5,548 bases of DNA from assembly GCA_030628575.1 (NCBI GenBank), contig DAOVQR010000056.1, positions 1 through 5,548 on the forward strand, written 5' to 3'. The stretch's first letter is position 1, and every line of letters begins with the position of its first letter. The translations under genes and the position numbers were made by a program. The notes beneath the pieces were generated by a model. It saw only the letters and a list, made by a program, of their open reading frames with translations. It was not told the origin of the DNA and ran no database searches. Source of the DNA: a bacterium. GTDB taxonomy: Bacteria > Patescibacteriota > UBA1384 > JAMDBS01 > DAOVQR01. This document shows, in pieces, positions 1 to 5,548 of the stretch.

Positions 1-1
1 A

Positions 2-1078
2 GTGGTAGTCATTTATGGTAGCAGACAAGTAGGTAAAACCACTTTATTAAATGAAATCAAAAAAACATTAAAGAAAAAAACACTTTTTGTTAGTGGAGAA
101 GATAGAGCTACTCAAGAATGGTTATCAAGCAGAAGCATAGCAGTTCTTAAAAAACATATAGACGAGTATCAAATTCTAATTATTGATGAGGCACAACATA
201 TTGATCAGATTGGTTTAAATCTTAAACTGATTGTTGACCATATCCCGAATATTAGAGTAATTGCCACTGGTTCTTCTTCTTTTGAATTAGCCAATCAAAT
301 TGGCGAACCATTAGTCGGTAGAAAGTGGCAGTTTGAAATGTTTCCTATTGCTCAGATAGAACTCAAAAAATATGAAGATTATTCATTAACTATTCAAAAT
401 TTGCCCGAGCGGCTTATTTTTGGCAGTTACCCAGAAGTTATTACCACATCCAATTTAGATGAAAAAAAGCAATTATTAAATTCAATCATTGATCATTACT
501 TATTTAAAGATATGTTAGTTCTAGCAGAATTAAAAAAATCGCAAAAGATAATTGACATCCTAAAATTATTGGCTTTTCAAATCGGTCAGGAAGTATCCAT
601 TTCCGAACTGGCAAACAATTTAAATATTAATTTTGCTACAGTTGAACGCTATTTGGATTTACTAACTAAAGTATTCGTTATTATTCGTATAAATGGTTTT
701 AGTAAAAATTTGCGTAAAGAGGTTACTAAAAACTCGAGGTATTATTTTTATGATAACGGTATTAGAAACGCGCTAATTAATAATTTTAATGATTTAAAGA
801 CCAGAAATGATGTTGGGCAACTATGGGAAAATTATATTATTTTGGAAAGAATTAAAAAAAGAAAATATACTCAAATTTTTGCTAATCAATATTTCTGGCG
901 GACTTATGATCAAAAAGAGATTGATTTAGTAGAAGAACGAGGTGGTCAACTTTATGGATATGAATGCAAATGGTCTGCTTTAAAAGTTCCGAAACCTCCC
1001 AAAGAATGGTTGAAAACATACAAAAATGCAAAATATCAAGTAATAAATAAAGACAATTATCTTAAATTTATAACTTAA
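2..1078 (+). CDS. AAA_14/DUF4143-family ATPase, N-terminus cut by window edge
   Basis: The visible 358 residues match the ATPase family that joins a P-loop AAA domain to a C-terminal DUF4143 domain. Walker A is GSRQVGKT (residues 6-13 of the visible part), Walker B is ILIIDEAQ (58-65), and a sensor-like ATGSSSFEL follows at 88-96. Residues about 196-227 look like a winged-helix segment (SISELANNLNINFATVERYL). The C-terminal part holds EID (306-308) and ECK (321-323), spaced like the acidic residues and E-x-K of a PD-(D/E)XK nuclease fold. Family members normally have some 20-40 residues before Walker A, so the GTG at position 2 is probably an internal valine codon and the real start lies upstream. 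The gene ends with TAA, converging on atpD with a 96-nt gap. The family is common in bacteria and archaea, often in repeated paralogues, and its cellular role is mostly unknown. No functional link to the ATPase operon is visible. The family call is firm; the function is not known. Confidence 0.9.
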   Translation: MVVIYGSRQVGKTTLLNEIKKTLKKKTLFVSGEDRATQEWLSSRSIAVLKKHIDEYQILIIDEAQHIDQIGLNLKLIVDHIPNIRVIATGSSSFELANQIGEPLVGRKWQFEMFPIAQIELKKYEDYSLTIQNLPERLIFGSYPEVITTSNLDEKKQLLNSIIDHYLFKDMLVLAELKKSQKIIDILKLLAFQIGQEVSISELANNLNINFATVERYLDLLTKVFVIIRINGFSKNLRKEVTKNSRYYFYDNGIRNALINNFNDLKTRNDVGQLWENYIILERIKKRKYTQIFANQYFWRTYDQKEIDLVEERGGQLYGYECKWSALKVPKPPKEWLKTYKNAKYQVINKDNYLKFIT

Positions 1079-1174
1079 ATTTACCCCGTAAAGTTGAGTT
1101 TAGCTCTATCGACTACTACTCGACAAAAACACTGTAAAAATGTATATCGACATCAATAACATCAATTTTGTTTA

Positions 1175-1822
1175 TTAATTTAGTACTATGTGAATTTCGG
1201 TTTCTTGTTTCTCAATCATTTCTTTAACAATCATTGTGGTAGTAATTGTGGCTCGTTCTTGTTCGGAAAGTTTCATAGTAATATACTTTACAGTTTCTTC
1301 AATGTTGGGAATCATAACATGTTCAAGAGCGTTAACACGGCGGCGGGTTTTTTCAATTTCCTTTGCCATTAACTGGGCAGATTTTTCAATTTCGGCTAAT
1401 TTAATCATCTGTGGTGCTGTATCCTGCAAATTTATAATTGCAATATCCAATTCGCCAGAAGTATCATAAAAACCGTATGAAAGCCAATCTCCGGAAGTTT
1501 GAACTTCAATTTGCGGGATATTAACACTCATCACGTTTTTGGTAGAAAATTTGAGATCAGTTTTTTGTGAAGGTAAAGTGGAAGCTGCCTCCATAGCCTG
1601 AGGAATGGTATTGGATGCTGCCAAAGTATAGGAACGAAAAGCAATTGCCAGTTTTTGCTCCATTTCTTCCCGTGTAGTTTTTGCCAGCTTAATAACTTCC
1701 ATAAACTCTTTCATCAGACCATCTCTTTTTTCCTTTAAGAGTTTATGTCCTTTTTGGGCAATCTTAAGACGGCGCTTTAGACGCAGCAGTTCCATTCTTG
1801 TAGGATTAACCTTCAGTTTCAT
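1175..1822 (-). CDS. atpD: V/A-type ATP synthase subunit D (central rotor stalk)
   Basis: Subunit D is the long coiled-coil shaft that rotates inside the A3B3 head and couples it to the membrane ring. The 215-residue product has the family's near-invariant N-terminus, VNPTRMELLRLKRRL (from residue 5), then KGHKLLKEKRD. Near the C-terminal helix it has LAEIEKSAQLMAKEIEKTRRR and VNALEHVMIPNIEETVKYI-type sequence. The two ends form the paired helices and the middle (about residues 75-130) forms the globular part. Length is typical. The start was placed at the ATG at 1820-1822 because AAGGA lies 5 nt upstream and the conserved MKLKVNPTR begins there. An in-frame TTG at 1855 and the frame beyond would only add residues translated from the repeat array (LLIYLLLRTF), which is not family sequence. 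It is last in the visible operon and follows atpB after a repeat-filled 217-nt gap. Confidence 0.96.
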   Translation of the reverse strand: MKLKVNPTRMELLRLKRRLKIAQKGHKLLKEKRDGLMKEFMEVIKLAKTTREEMEQKLAIAFRSYTLAASNTIPQAMEAASTLPSQKTDLKFSTKNVMSVNIPQIEVQTSGDWLSYGFYDTSGELDIAIINLQDTAPQMIKLAEIEKSAQLMAKEIEKTRRRVNALEHVMIPNIEETVKYITMKLSEQERATITTTMIVKEMIEKQETEIHIVLN

Positions 1823-1827
1823 AAATG

Positions 1828-1832
1828 TCCTT
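1828..1832 (-). promoter_or_regulatory. Ribosome binding site of atpD, partly inside the repeat array
   Basis: On the minus strand AAGGA is followed by CATTT and the ATG of atpD, a 5-nt spacing identical to that of atpA and atpB. It decides the start at 1822 against longer in-frame options. The first two A residues of AAGGA are also the last two bases of the neighbouring tandem repeat, so the array runs right into the ribosome binding site. Confidence 0.8.
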
Positions 1833-1933
1833 AGTAACAAGTAAATTAGTAACAAGTAACAAGTAAATTAGTAACAAGTAACAAGTAAATTAGTAACAAG
1901 TAACAAGTAGATTAGTAACAAGTAACAAGTAAA
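1831..1933. repeat. Tandem array of 22-nt units made of AGTAACA-like heptamers
   Basis: Read on the plus strand, the unit is T followed by three heptamers: TAGTAAC, AAGTAAC, AAGTAAA. There are four 22-nt units, at 1846-1867, 1868-1889, 1890-1911 and 1912-1933. A shorter 15-nt unit at 1831-1845 lacks one heptamer. Three of the 22-nt units are identical; the third (1890-1911) has a single A to G change at 1910. There are no unique spacers, so it is not a CRISPR array. The array fills the gap between the small ORF at 1934-2020 and the ribosome binding site of atpD. Near-identity of the units points to recent expansion by slippage or recombination. Confidence 0.95.
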
Positions 1934-2020
1934 TTATTTTATGGATTTGATAAAACCATTTAATAATTTAGCAACTTCTTGCCGTAAGTTATACAATTTG
2001 CCATATTGATTTTTCTTCAT
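1934..2020 (-). pseudogene. 28-codon ORF resembling the last helix of a 23S-IVP-like four-helix-bundle protein
   Basis: An ATG-to-TAA reading frame fills exactly the space between the two inverted repeat blocks. Its product is basic and ends EVAKLLNGFIKSIK, after a YGKLYNLRQ stretch. From memory, this resembles the C-terminal helix of the four-helix-bundle family found in 23S rRNA intervening sequences (TIGR02436-like), where proteins commonly close with L-N-G-L/F-I-K-S-L/I-K. Those proteins are about 110-130 residues, so at best one helix of four remains, which is why it is listed as a probable remnant. No good ribosome binding site precedes the ATG: the upstream bases are repeat sequence (AAGTAACAAGT). 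The frame is +1 relative to atpB and begins 19 nt after its stop, so coupled translation is possible. It could also be a chance ORF. Confidence 0.4.
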
Positions 2021-2051
2021 ACTTGTTACTTGTCGCTTGTTACTTGTTACT
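2021..2051. repeat. Inverted copy of the heptamer repeat overlapping the end of atpB
   Basis: On the minus strand this block reads AGTAACA, AGTAACA, AGCGACA, AGTAACA, AGT: four tandem heptamers with a two-base change in the third. It lies opposite in orientation to the array at 1831-1933. Its first part is coding: the last three codons of atpB (Ser, Asn, Lys) and the TAA stop (2040-2051) are read from it. Confidence 0.9.
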
Positions 2052-3434
2052 ACCTCTCATATATTTTTCAATCATTTCCGGTTTCAATCGTTTTAGTTCG
2101 GAAACTGGTAAGATGCTCATTAGTTTCCAGCCCAGATCCAATGTTTGGATAATGGTTCTGTTTTCATTTTCGCCTTGAGAAACAAATTCAGATTCAAATC
2201 TATTAGCAAACTCAACAAATTTCTTATCAACATCAGAAAGTGCCGCCTCACCAAGAATAACCGCCAATTCTTTGGCTTCTTTACCACGAGCATAAGAAGC
2301 AAACAGCTGATTTAATACTTGAGAATGATCTTCGCGGGTTTTTCCTTCACCAATACCTTTGTCTTTTAGACGAGACAAAGATGGCAAAACGTCAATTGGA
2401 GGCATTATTCCAGCATTATATAAAACACGGGAAAGCATAATTTGACCTTCGGTGATATAACCAGTCAAGTCAGGAATTGGGTGAGTTTTATCATCCTCAG
2501 GCATAGTTAAAATCGGAATTTGAGTAATTGAACCCGATTTTCCTTTAATACGGCCAGCTCTTTCATAAATTGTAGCCAAATCAGTATAAAGATAACCTGG
2601 ATATCCGCGGCGGCCCGGCACTTCTTTACGGGCAGCAGAAACTTCACGTAATGCTTCACAGTAATTTGTCATATCAGTCAGAATAACCAAAACATGCATA
2701 CCTTTTTCAAAAGCCAGATATTCGGCAGTGGTTAAAGCTAATCGAGGGGTGGAAATACGTTCCACTACTGGATCGTCAGCTAGATTAATAAAGAGAACTG
2801 ATTTTTCAATGGCACCAGTTTTTTTAAAATCTTCAATGAAATAATGAGCTTCTTCAAAAGTGATACCCATAGCAGCAAAAACTATAGCAAACTTTTCTTT
2901 ATCGTCTTGTCCTTTTTCACTGATTACTCGCGCCTGACGGGCGATTTGAGTAGCTAAACGGGAATGAGGCAAACCAGAACCAGAAAAAATTGGCAGTTTT
3001 TGACCACGCACTAAAGTGTTTAGGCCATCAATAGTGGAAATGCCGGTTTGGATAAAGTCATTAGGGTAGTCACGGGCGTATGGATTAATCGGATTGCCAT
3101 TAATATCCAATTCTTTATCGGCAATTACTTCGACACCACCATCAATTGGTTTTCCGGCGCCGGAAAAAACTCGGCCAAGCATTTCAGTTGATACCGCAAT
3201 TTTAGCAGTTTTACCTAAAAATTTTACCGTAGTGTCTTTGGGCAGAATTTCTTGTGATCCTTCAAACATCTGCACTAAAGCGCGATCTTCATTAATTTCC
3301 AGCACTTTACCGCGACGTTTTTCACCAGAGGATAATTCGATCTCCACCATTTCTTCATATTTAACATCAATAGTTTTATCAACTAAAACCAATGGCCCGG
3401 CAATAGATTGAATTGTTTTGTATTCTTTTTGCAT
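2040..3434 (-). CDS. atpB: V/A-type ATP synthase subunit B (non-catalytic, regulatory)
   Basis: Subunit B alternates with A in the A3B3 head and completes the nucleotide sites at the interfaces. The 464-residue length is normal. The N-terminal beta-barrel region begins [14 protein letters not shown]. The central domain has the degenerate P-loop typical of B subunits, [19 protein letters not shown] (150-168), lacking the GKT of catalytic subunits. Further family blocks are [11 protein letters not shown] (186-196), [20 protein letters not shown] (252-271), [20 protein letters not shown] (274-293) and the PSLSRL signature (351-356). R355 of the signature is the likely arginine finger, by analogy with Arg350 of Enterococcus hirae NtpB. 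The C-terminus runs on through [13 protein letters not shown]. The final RGSNK goes beyond the usual EKYM-like ending, and its SNK plus stop come from the heptamer repeat at 2021-2051. The start ATG has GAGGAG 5 nt upstream. It follows atpA after 98 nt. Confidence 0.98.
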   Translation of the reverse strand: MQKEYKTIQSIAGPLVLVDKTIDVKYEEMVEIELSSGEKRRGKVLEINEDRALVQMFEGSQEILPKDTTVKFLGKTAKIAVSTEMLGRVFSGAGKPIDGGVEVIADKELDINGNPINPYARDYPNDFIQTGISTIDGLNTLVRGQKLPIFSGSGLPHSRLATQIARQARVISEKGQDDKEKFAIVFAAMGITFEEAHYFIEDFKKTGAIEKSVLFINLADDPVVERISTPRLALTTAEYLAFEKGMHVLVILTDMTNYCEALREVSAARKEVPGRRGYPGYLYTDLATIYERAGRIKGKSGSITQIPILTMPEDDKTHPIPDLTGYITEGQIMLSRVLYNAGIMPPIDVLPSLSRLKDKGIGEGKTREDHSQVLNQLFASYARGKEAKELAVILGEAALSDVDKKFVEFANRFESEFVSQGENENRTIIQTLDLGWKLMSILPVSELKRLKPEMIEKYMRGSNK

Positions 3435-3439
3435 AGTGA

Positions 3440-3445
3440 CTCCTC
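3440..3445 (-). promoter_or_regulatory. Ribosome binding site of atpB
   Basis: On the minus strand GAGGAG is followed by TCACT and the ATG of atpB, a 5-nt spacing. It supports the chosen start and the view that this organism uses Shine-Dalgarno initiation within the operon. Confidence 0.8.
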
Positions 3446-3457
3446 GTATTAATTTGT

Positions 3458-3520
3458 GCTAATCTATTCCGCTAATCACGCTAATAAAATATTGGCGATA
3501 TTCGCGTAAAAAGATTGGCG
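3458..3520. repeat. Short-word repeats in the atpA-atpB gap (GCTAAT, ATTGGCG)
   Basis: The 98-nt gap between atpA and atpB contains three copies of GCTAAT (3458-3463, 3471-3476, 3480-3485) and two of ATTGGCG (3491-3497, 3514-3520), with a related TTCGCG between them. The copies are unevenly spaced and separated by unrelated bases. No ORF, clear promoter or terminator is visible in the gap. The style matches the degenerate intergenic repeats in the other gaps of this operon, but the words differ. Confidence 0.6.
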
Positions 3521-3532
3521 CATGTTATTTCA

Positions 3533-5299
3533 TTATAATTCCATCTTCTCAATTTTCTCCATCAACTTGTCATATTTATCTAACTCTTTTTCTGGGATGA
3601 ATTTCATTTTGGCGATTTCATCATTTAATTCAGCCATTTTTGATTTTTCATCTTGACCAAAAAGTTTTTTCAAATCAATTTCAGTATTAGATTTAATCAG
3701 ATCTCTGCGTTTACGATAGAGTTTTATTATTACTTCCAGCATTTTGGACTGTTTGGGTAAGGAAGTATAAGTATCAGTTTCATCAAAAGCATTTTGCATT
3801 AAGTAATCTTCTTTGATACTTTTAGCAGTTTCTAATATCAATTGATCATTGGCAGATAAAGATTCAACTCCAACCAATCTAACAATTTCCTGCAAGGATT
3901 CTTCTTTTTGCAATAAATCCATAGCTTCAGTTCTGAGATTAAACCATTCATCCGAAATTTCTTTTTTAACATAATCTTTAATATCTTCAATATATAATGA
4001 ATAACTATCAAGCCAGTTAATGGCTGGGAAATGTCTTTTATAAGCAAGAGAGGCATCCAGACCCCAGAAAATTTTGACACAACGCAAAGTATTCTGAGTG
4101 ACTGGTTCGGAAAGATCACCACCCGGAGGAGAAACGGCGCCAACTAAAGTTAATGAGCCCTCCCGATTATCTGATCCTAGACAAATGGTATAACCAGAAC
4201 GTTCATAGAAGCTGGCGGTTCGTGAACCAAGATAAGCGGGGTATCCTTCTTCGCCGGGCATTTCTTCCAGACGGCCGGACATTTCTCTTAAAGCTTCGGC
4301 CCAGCGGGAGGTGGAATCAGCCATTAGGGCGACTTTATAGCCCATATCACGGAAATATTCACCAATGGTCACCCCAGTGTAAATTGATGCTTCTCGAGCA
4401 GCTACTGGCATATTAGAAGTATTGGCAATAAGCACTGTTCGTTTCATTAATGGTTCGCCTGATTTGGGATCTTTAAGTTTAGGAAATTCTTGCAATACAT
4501 CAGTCATCTCATTTCCCCGCTCACCACAACCAATAAAAATAATAATATCTGCATCAGCCCATTTTGCCAGTTGATGCTGAACCACAGTTTTTCCAGAACC
4601 GAATGGTCCGGGAATACAAGCAGTACCGCCTTTGGCAATAGGGAAAAGAGTATCAATAATTCGCTGCCCGGTAACTAAAGGAATTTTTGGTTCTAGTTTT
4701 TCTTTGTATGGTCGTGATTTTCTAATTGGCCATTCCTGCATCATAGTAATATCTTTATTGCCATCTTTTGTTTCAACTTGAGCAATGGTATCTTTGATTG
4801 TGAATTCACCAGATTTTATATCTTTTAGAGTTCCTTTAATTCCCGGCGGAATCATAATTTTGTGTTTTATCAAAGTAGTTTCATCAACCTCGCCAATAAT
4901 ATCACCAGTTTCTACTTTATCACCATTTTTAACCCGAGCTTTGAAGATCCATTTTTTTTCTAAATTTAATCCCGGAACTTCAATTCCTCGGGTGATATAA
5001 GCACCAGCTTGTTTTTCAATCAACTGCAATGGTCGTTGAATACCGTCATAGATTGAACCCATCAATCCTGGTCCTAGCATCACAGAAAGTGGTTTGCTGG
5101 TCGTTATAACTTCTTCGTTTGGGCCAAGACCAGTTGTATCTTCATAAACTTGAATAGAAGCTTTATTTTTGTCCATTTCGATAATTTCACCAATTAATTT
5201 TTCGTCTGATACTTTGACCACATCATACATTCTGGCGTCTTCTAAATCTTTGGTAACCACCAATGGTCCTGAAACTTTACTAATTTTTCCTGTTGACAT
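3533..5299 (-). CDS. atpA: V/A-type ATP synthase subunit A (catalytic)
   Basis: This is the catalytic ATP-hydrolysing or ATP-synthesising subunit of the soluble head. The 588-residue length is typical. The N-terminal barrel starts [12 protein letters not shown]. The A-specific insert (about 110-200) contains TRGIEVPGL and ends before [12 protein letters not shown]. Walker A is GPFGSGKT (231-238), with K237 and T238 binding phosphate and Mg. CGERGNEM (258-265) carries the general-base glutamate E260. Other family blocks are [17 protein letters not shown] (293-309), [20 protein letters not shown] (326-345), [12 protein letters not shown] (349-360) and the [14 protein letters not shown] signature (391-404). 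The C-terminal helical domain follows, with a lysine- and glutamate-rich end. All key residues are present, so it should be active. The start ATG has AAGGAG 5 nt upstream. It lies between atpF (136-nt gap) and atpB. The coupling ion (proton or sodium) cannot be told, since the membrane subunits are outside the window. Confidence 0.98.
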   Translation of the reverse strand: MSTGKISKVSGPLVVTKDLEDARMYDVVKVSDEKLIGEIIEMDKNKASIQVYEDTTGLGPNEEVITTSKPLSVMLGPGLMGSIYDGIQRPLQLIEKQAGAYITRGIEVPGLNLEKKWIFKARVKNGDKVETGDIIGEVDETTLIKHKIMIPPGIKGTLKDIKSGEFTIKDTIAQVETKDGNKDITMMQEWPIRKSRPYKEKLEPKIPLVTGQRIIDTLFPIAKGGTACIPGPFGSGKTVVQHQLAKWADADIIIFIGCGERGNEMTDVLQEFPKLKDPKSGEPLMKRTVLIANTSNMPVAAREASIYTGVTIGEYFRDMGYKVALMADSTSRWAEALREMSGRLEEMPGEEGYPAYLGSRTASFYERSGYTICLGSDNREGSLTLVGAVSPPGGDLSEPVTQNTLRCVKIFWGLDASLAYKRHFPAINWLDSYSLYIEDIKDYVKKEISDEWFNLRTEAMDLLQKEESLQEIVRLVGVESLSANDQLILETAKSIKEDYLMQNAFDETDTYTSLPKQSKMLEVIIKLYRKRRDLIKSNTEIDLKKLFGQDEKSKMAELNDEIAKMKFIPEKELDKYDKLMEKIEKMEL

Positions 5300-5304
5300 A
5301 GAAA

Positions 5305-5310
5305 CTCCTT
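5305..5310 (-). promoter_or_regulatory. Ribosome binding site of atpA
   Basis: On the minus strand AAGGAG is followed by TTTCT and the ATG of atpA, a 5-nt spacing. It fixes the start at 5299, which also matches the conserved N-terminus of the family. Confidence 0.85.
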
Positions 5311-5319
5311 ATAATGATT

Positions 5320-5351
5320 CTAATGTTACTAATAAAAATAACTAATGTTAC
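5320..5351. repeat. Pair of CTAATGTTAC words with 22-nt period
   Basis: CTAATGTTAC occurs at 5320-5329 and 5342-5351, exactly 22 nt apart, separated by AT-rich sequence. On the minus strand the second-transcribed copy is part of TTAGTAACATTAG, sharing the word TTAGTAACA with the array at 1831-1933, which also has a 22-nt period. The pair lies between atpF and atpA, ending about 10 nt before the atpA ribosome binding site. Confidence 0.6.
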
Positions 5352-5406
5352 GAATGAATATTTGTATTATTTGTTTGAAAATTGTAAATTTGATATTTGG
5401 AAATTG

Positions 5407-5434
5407 ATTAAAAATTAAAAATTAAAAATTTAAA
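5407..5434. repeat. ATTAAAA heptamer repeat downstream of atpF
   Basis: Three perfect tandem ATTAAAA heptamers (5407-5427) are followed by a degenerate one with an extra T (ATTTAAAA). They begin directly after the atpF stop in transcription order. Next to them is a looser run of related AT words (AATTG, AAATTTG, GGAAATTG) at about 5378-5406. The heptamer period is the same as in the AGTAACA repeats although the sequence is unrelated. No hairpin precedes the T-rich side on the minus strand, so it does not read as a terminator. Confidence 0.75.
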
Positions 5435-5435
5435 A

Positions 5436-5548
5436 TTATTTAGATAATATATCTGACCCAGTTGCTTGTTCAACTGTTGTTCGCATCATTTTGGCAGCAA
5501 TGTTTTTACTGCCGGTATTATCCGGAATTAACACTACCGCTGGTGTTG
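5436..5548 (-). CDS. atpF: V/A-type ATP synthase subunit F, C-terminal part only
   Basis: The last 36 codons and stop of a gene entering from the right edge. The visible protein begins TPAVVLIPDNTGSKNIAAK and ends VEQATGSDILSK. This matches the end of subunit F, where a P-x-I/V-x-x-I-P strand, a glycine-containing loop and a final helix ending V-x-x-A-x-G-x-D-I-L are typical. Subunit F (about 100 residues) binds the D stalk and takes part in rotation and its regulation. The position immediately before atpA is the expected one for F in A/V-type operons. The N-terminal two thirds lie beyond the window. Identification rests on a short stretch plus gene order. Confidence 0.85.
   Translation of the reverse strand, partial: TPAVVLIPDNTGSKNIAAKMMRTTVEQATGSDILSK

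Larger units (their letters stand above)
1914..2051 (-). other. Inverted repeat able to fold into a long stem-loop in the atpB-atpD mRNA
   Basis: The heptamer repeats on the two sides of the small ORF are in opposite orientation. The 16 bases at 2036-2051 (CTTGTTACTTGTTACT) are the exact reverse complement of 1914-1929. A nearer pair, 2021-2033 with 1918-1930, is perfect over 13 bases. In the transcript the 31-nt arm after atpB could pair with any unit of the array, so several alternative registers exist, with a loop of roughly 90 nt or more. No U-run follows, so it does not look like a classical intrinsic terminator. Whether it forms or matters is inference. Confidence 0.6.

Noticed and set aside
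1080..1124. Possible terminator hairpins in the convergent gap: TTTAC-CCC-GTAAA at 1080-1092 and GTTGAG...CTCGAC at 1093-1124.
   Set aside because: The first stem is only 5 bp and the second needs a G-U pair and a large imperfect loop. Neither is followed by a U-run on the plus strand, and on the minus strand the second stem has a C-A mismatch. Not enough to call a terminator.
1190..1469. Plus-strand open frames opposite atpD.
   Set aside because: They lie wholly inside the well-conserved atpD on the other strand, overlap each other in different frames, and show no recognisable protein features.
1831..1933. Regularly spaced repeats as a CRISPR array.
   Set aside because: Units are contiguous with no unique spacers, are only 22 nt long and are built from a heptamer; no cas gene is nearby.
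3094..3411. Plus-strand 105-codon open frame opposite atpB.
   Set aside because: Antisense shadow of the conserved N-terminal region of atpB; serine- and threonine-rich translation with no family resemblance.
3838..5000. Open frames in other frames over atpA (minus 3838-4143; plus 4153-4416, 4490-4678 and 4785-5000).
   Set aside because: All are contained in atpA, which has intact conserved motifs throughout. None has a ribosome binding site or recognisable domain.
5407..5434. T-rich minus-strand run after atpF as an intrinsic terminator.
   Set aside because: No GC-containing stem precedes it, and it lies inside a co-directional operon where termination before atpA would be unexpected.

Overview
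The window holds the 3' part of a V/A-type (rotary, archaeal/vacuolar-like) ATPase operon on the minus strand, in transcription order atpF (C-terminal 36 codons only, cut by the right edge), atpA, atpB, atpD. Facing it from the left edge is a convergent plus-strand gene for an AAA_14/DUF4143-type ATPase whose N-terminus lies outside the window. The F-A-B-D order is the usual one for bacterial and archaeal A/V-type ATP synthase operons. The remaining subunits (E, C, I, K) would be expected beyond position 5548. All genes use the standard code, with no in-frame TGA read as sense.

Organism: the DNA is AT-rich and the start codons have strong Shine-Dalgarno sites (AAGGAG, GAGGAG, AAGGA, each 5 nt from ATG), so this is a bacterium. 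Every gap in the operon is packed with short low-complexity repeats (AGTAACA heptamers, ATTAAAA heptamers, GCTAAT words, CTAATGTTAC words). From memory, this resembles Candidate Phyla Radiation (Patescibacteria, Parcubacteria-like) genomes. That placement is an inference from style, not from a marker gene.

Layout: 2-1078 (+) DUF4143 ATPase; 1079-1174 convergent gap without a convincing terminator; 1175-1822 (-) atpD; 1831-1933 a tandem array (one 15-nt and four 22-nt units built on a heptamer); 1934-2020 (-) a 28-codon ORF resembling the last helix of 23S rRNA-intervening-sequence four-helix-bundle proteins; 2021-2051 an inverted copy of the repeat that overlaps the last codons and stop of atpB; 2040-3434 (-) atpB; 3435-3532 gap with repeats; 3533-5299 (-) atpA; 5300-5435 gap with two repeat types; 5436-5548 (-) atpF, partial.

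Function: A and B form the A3B3 catalytic hexamer, D is the central rotor stalk inside it, and F binds D on the stalk. The most unusual part is the 217-nt atpB-atpD gap. It is a cassette-like structure with a small ORF between inverted repeats. It supplies the stop codon of atpB, abuts and partly forms the ribosome-binding site of atpD, and can fold in the mRNA into a stem of at least 16 bp.
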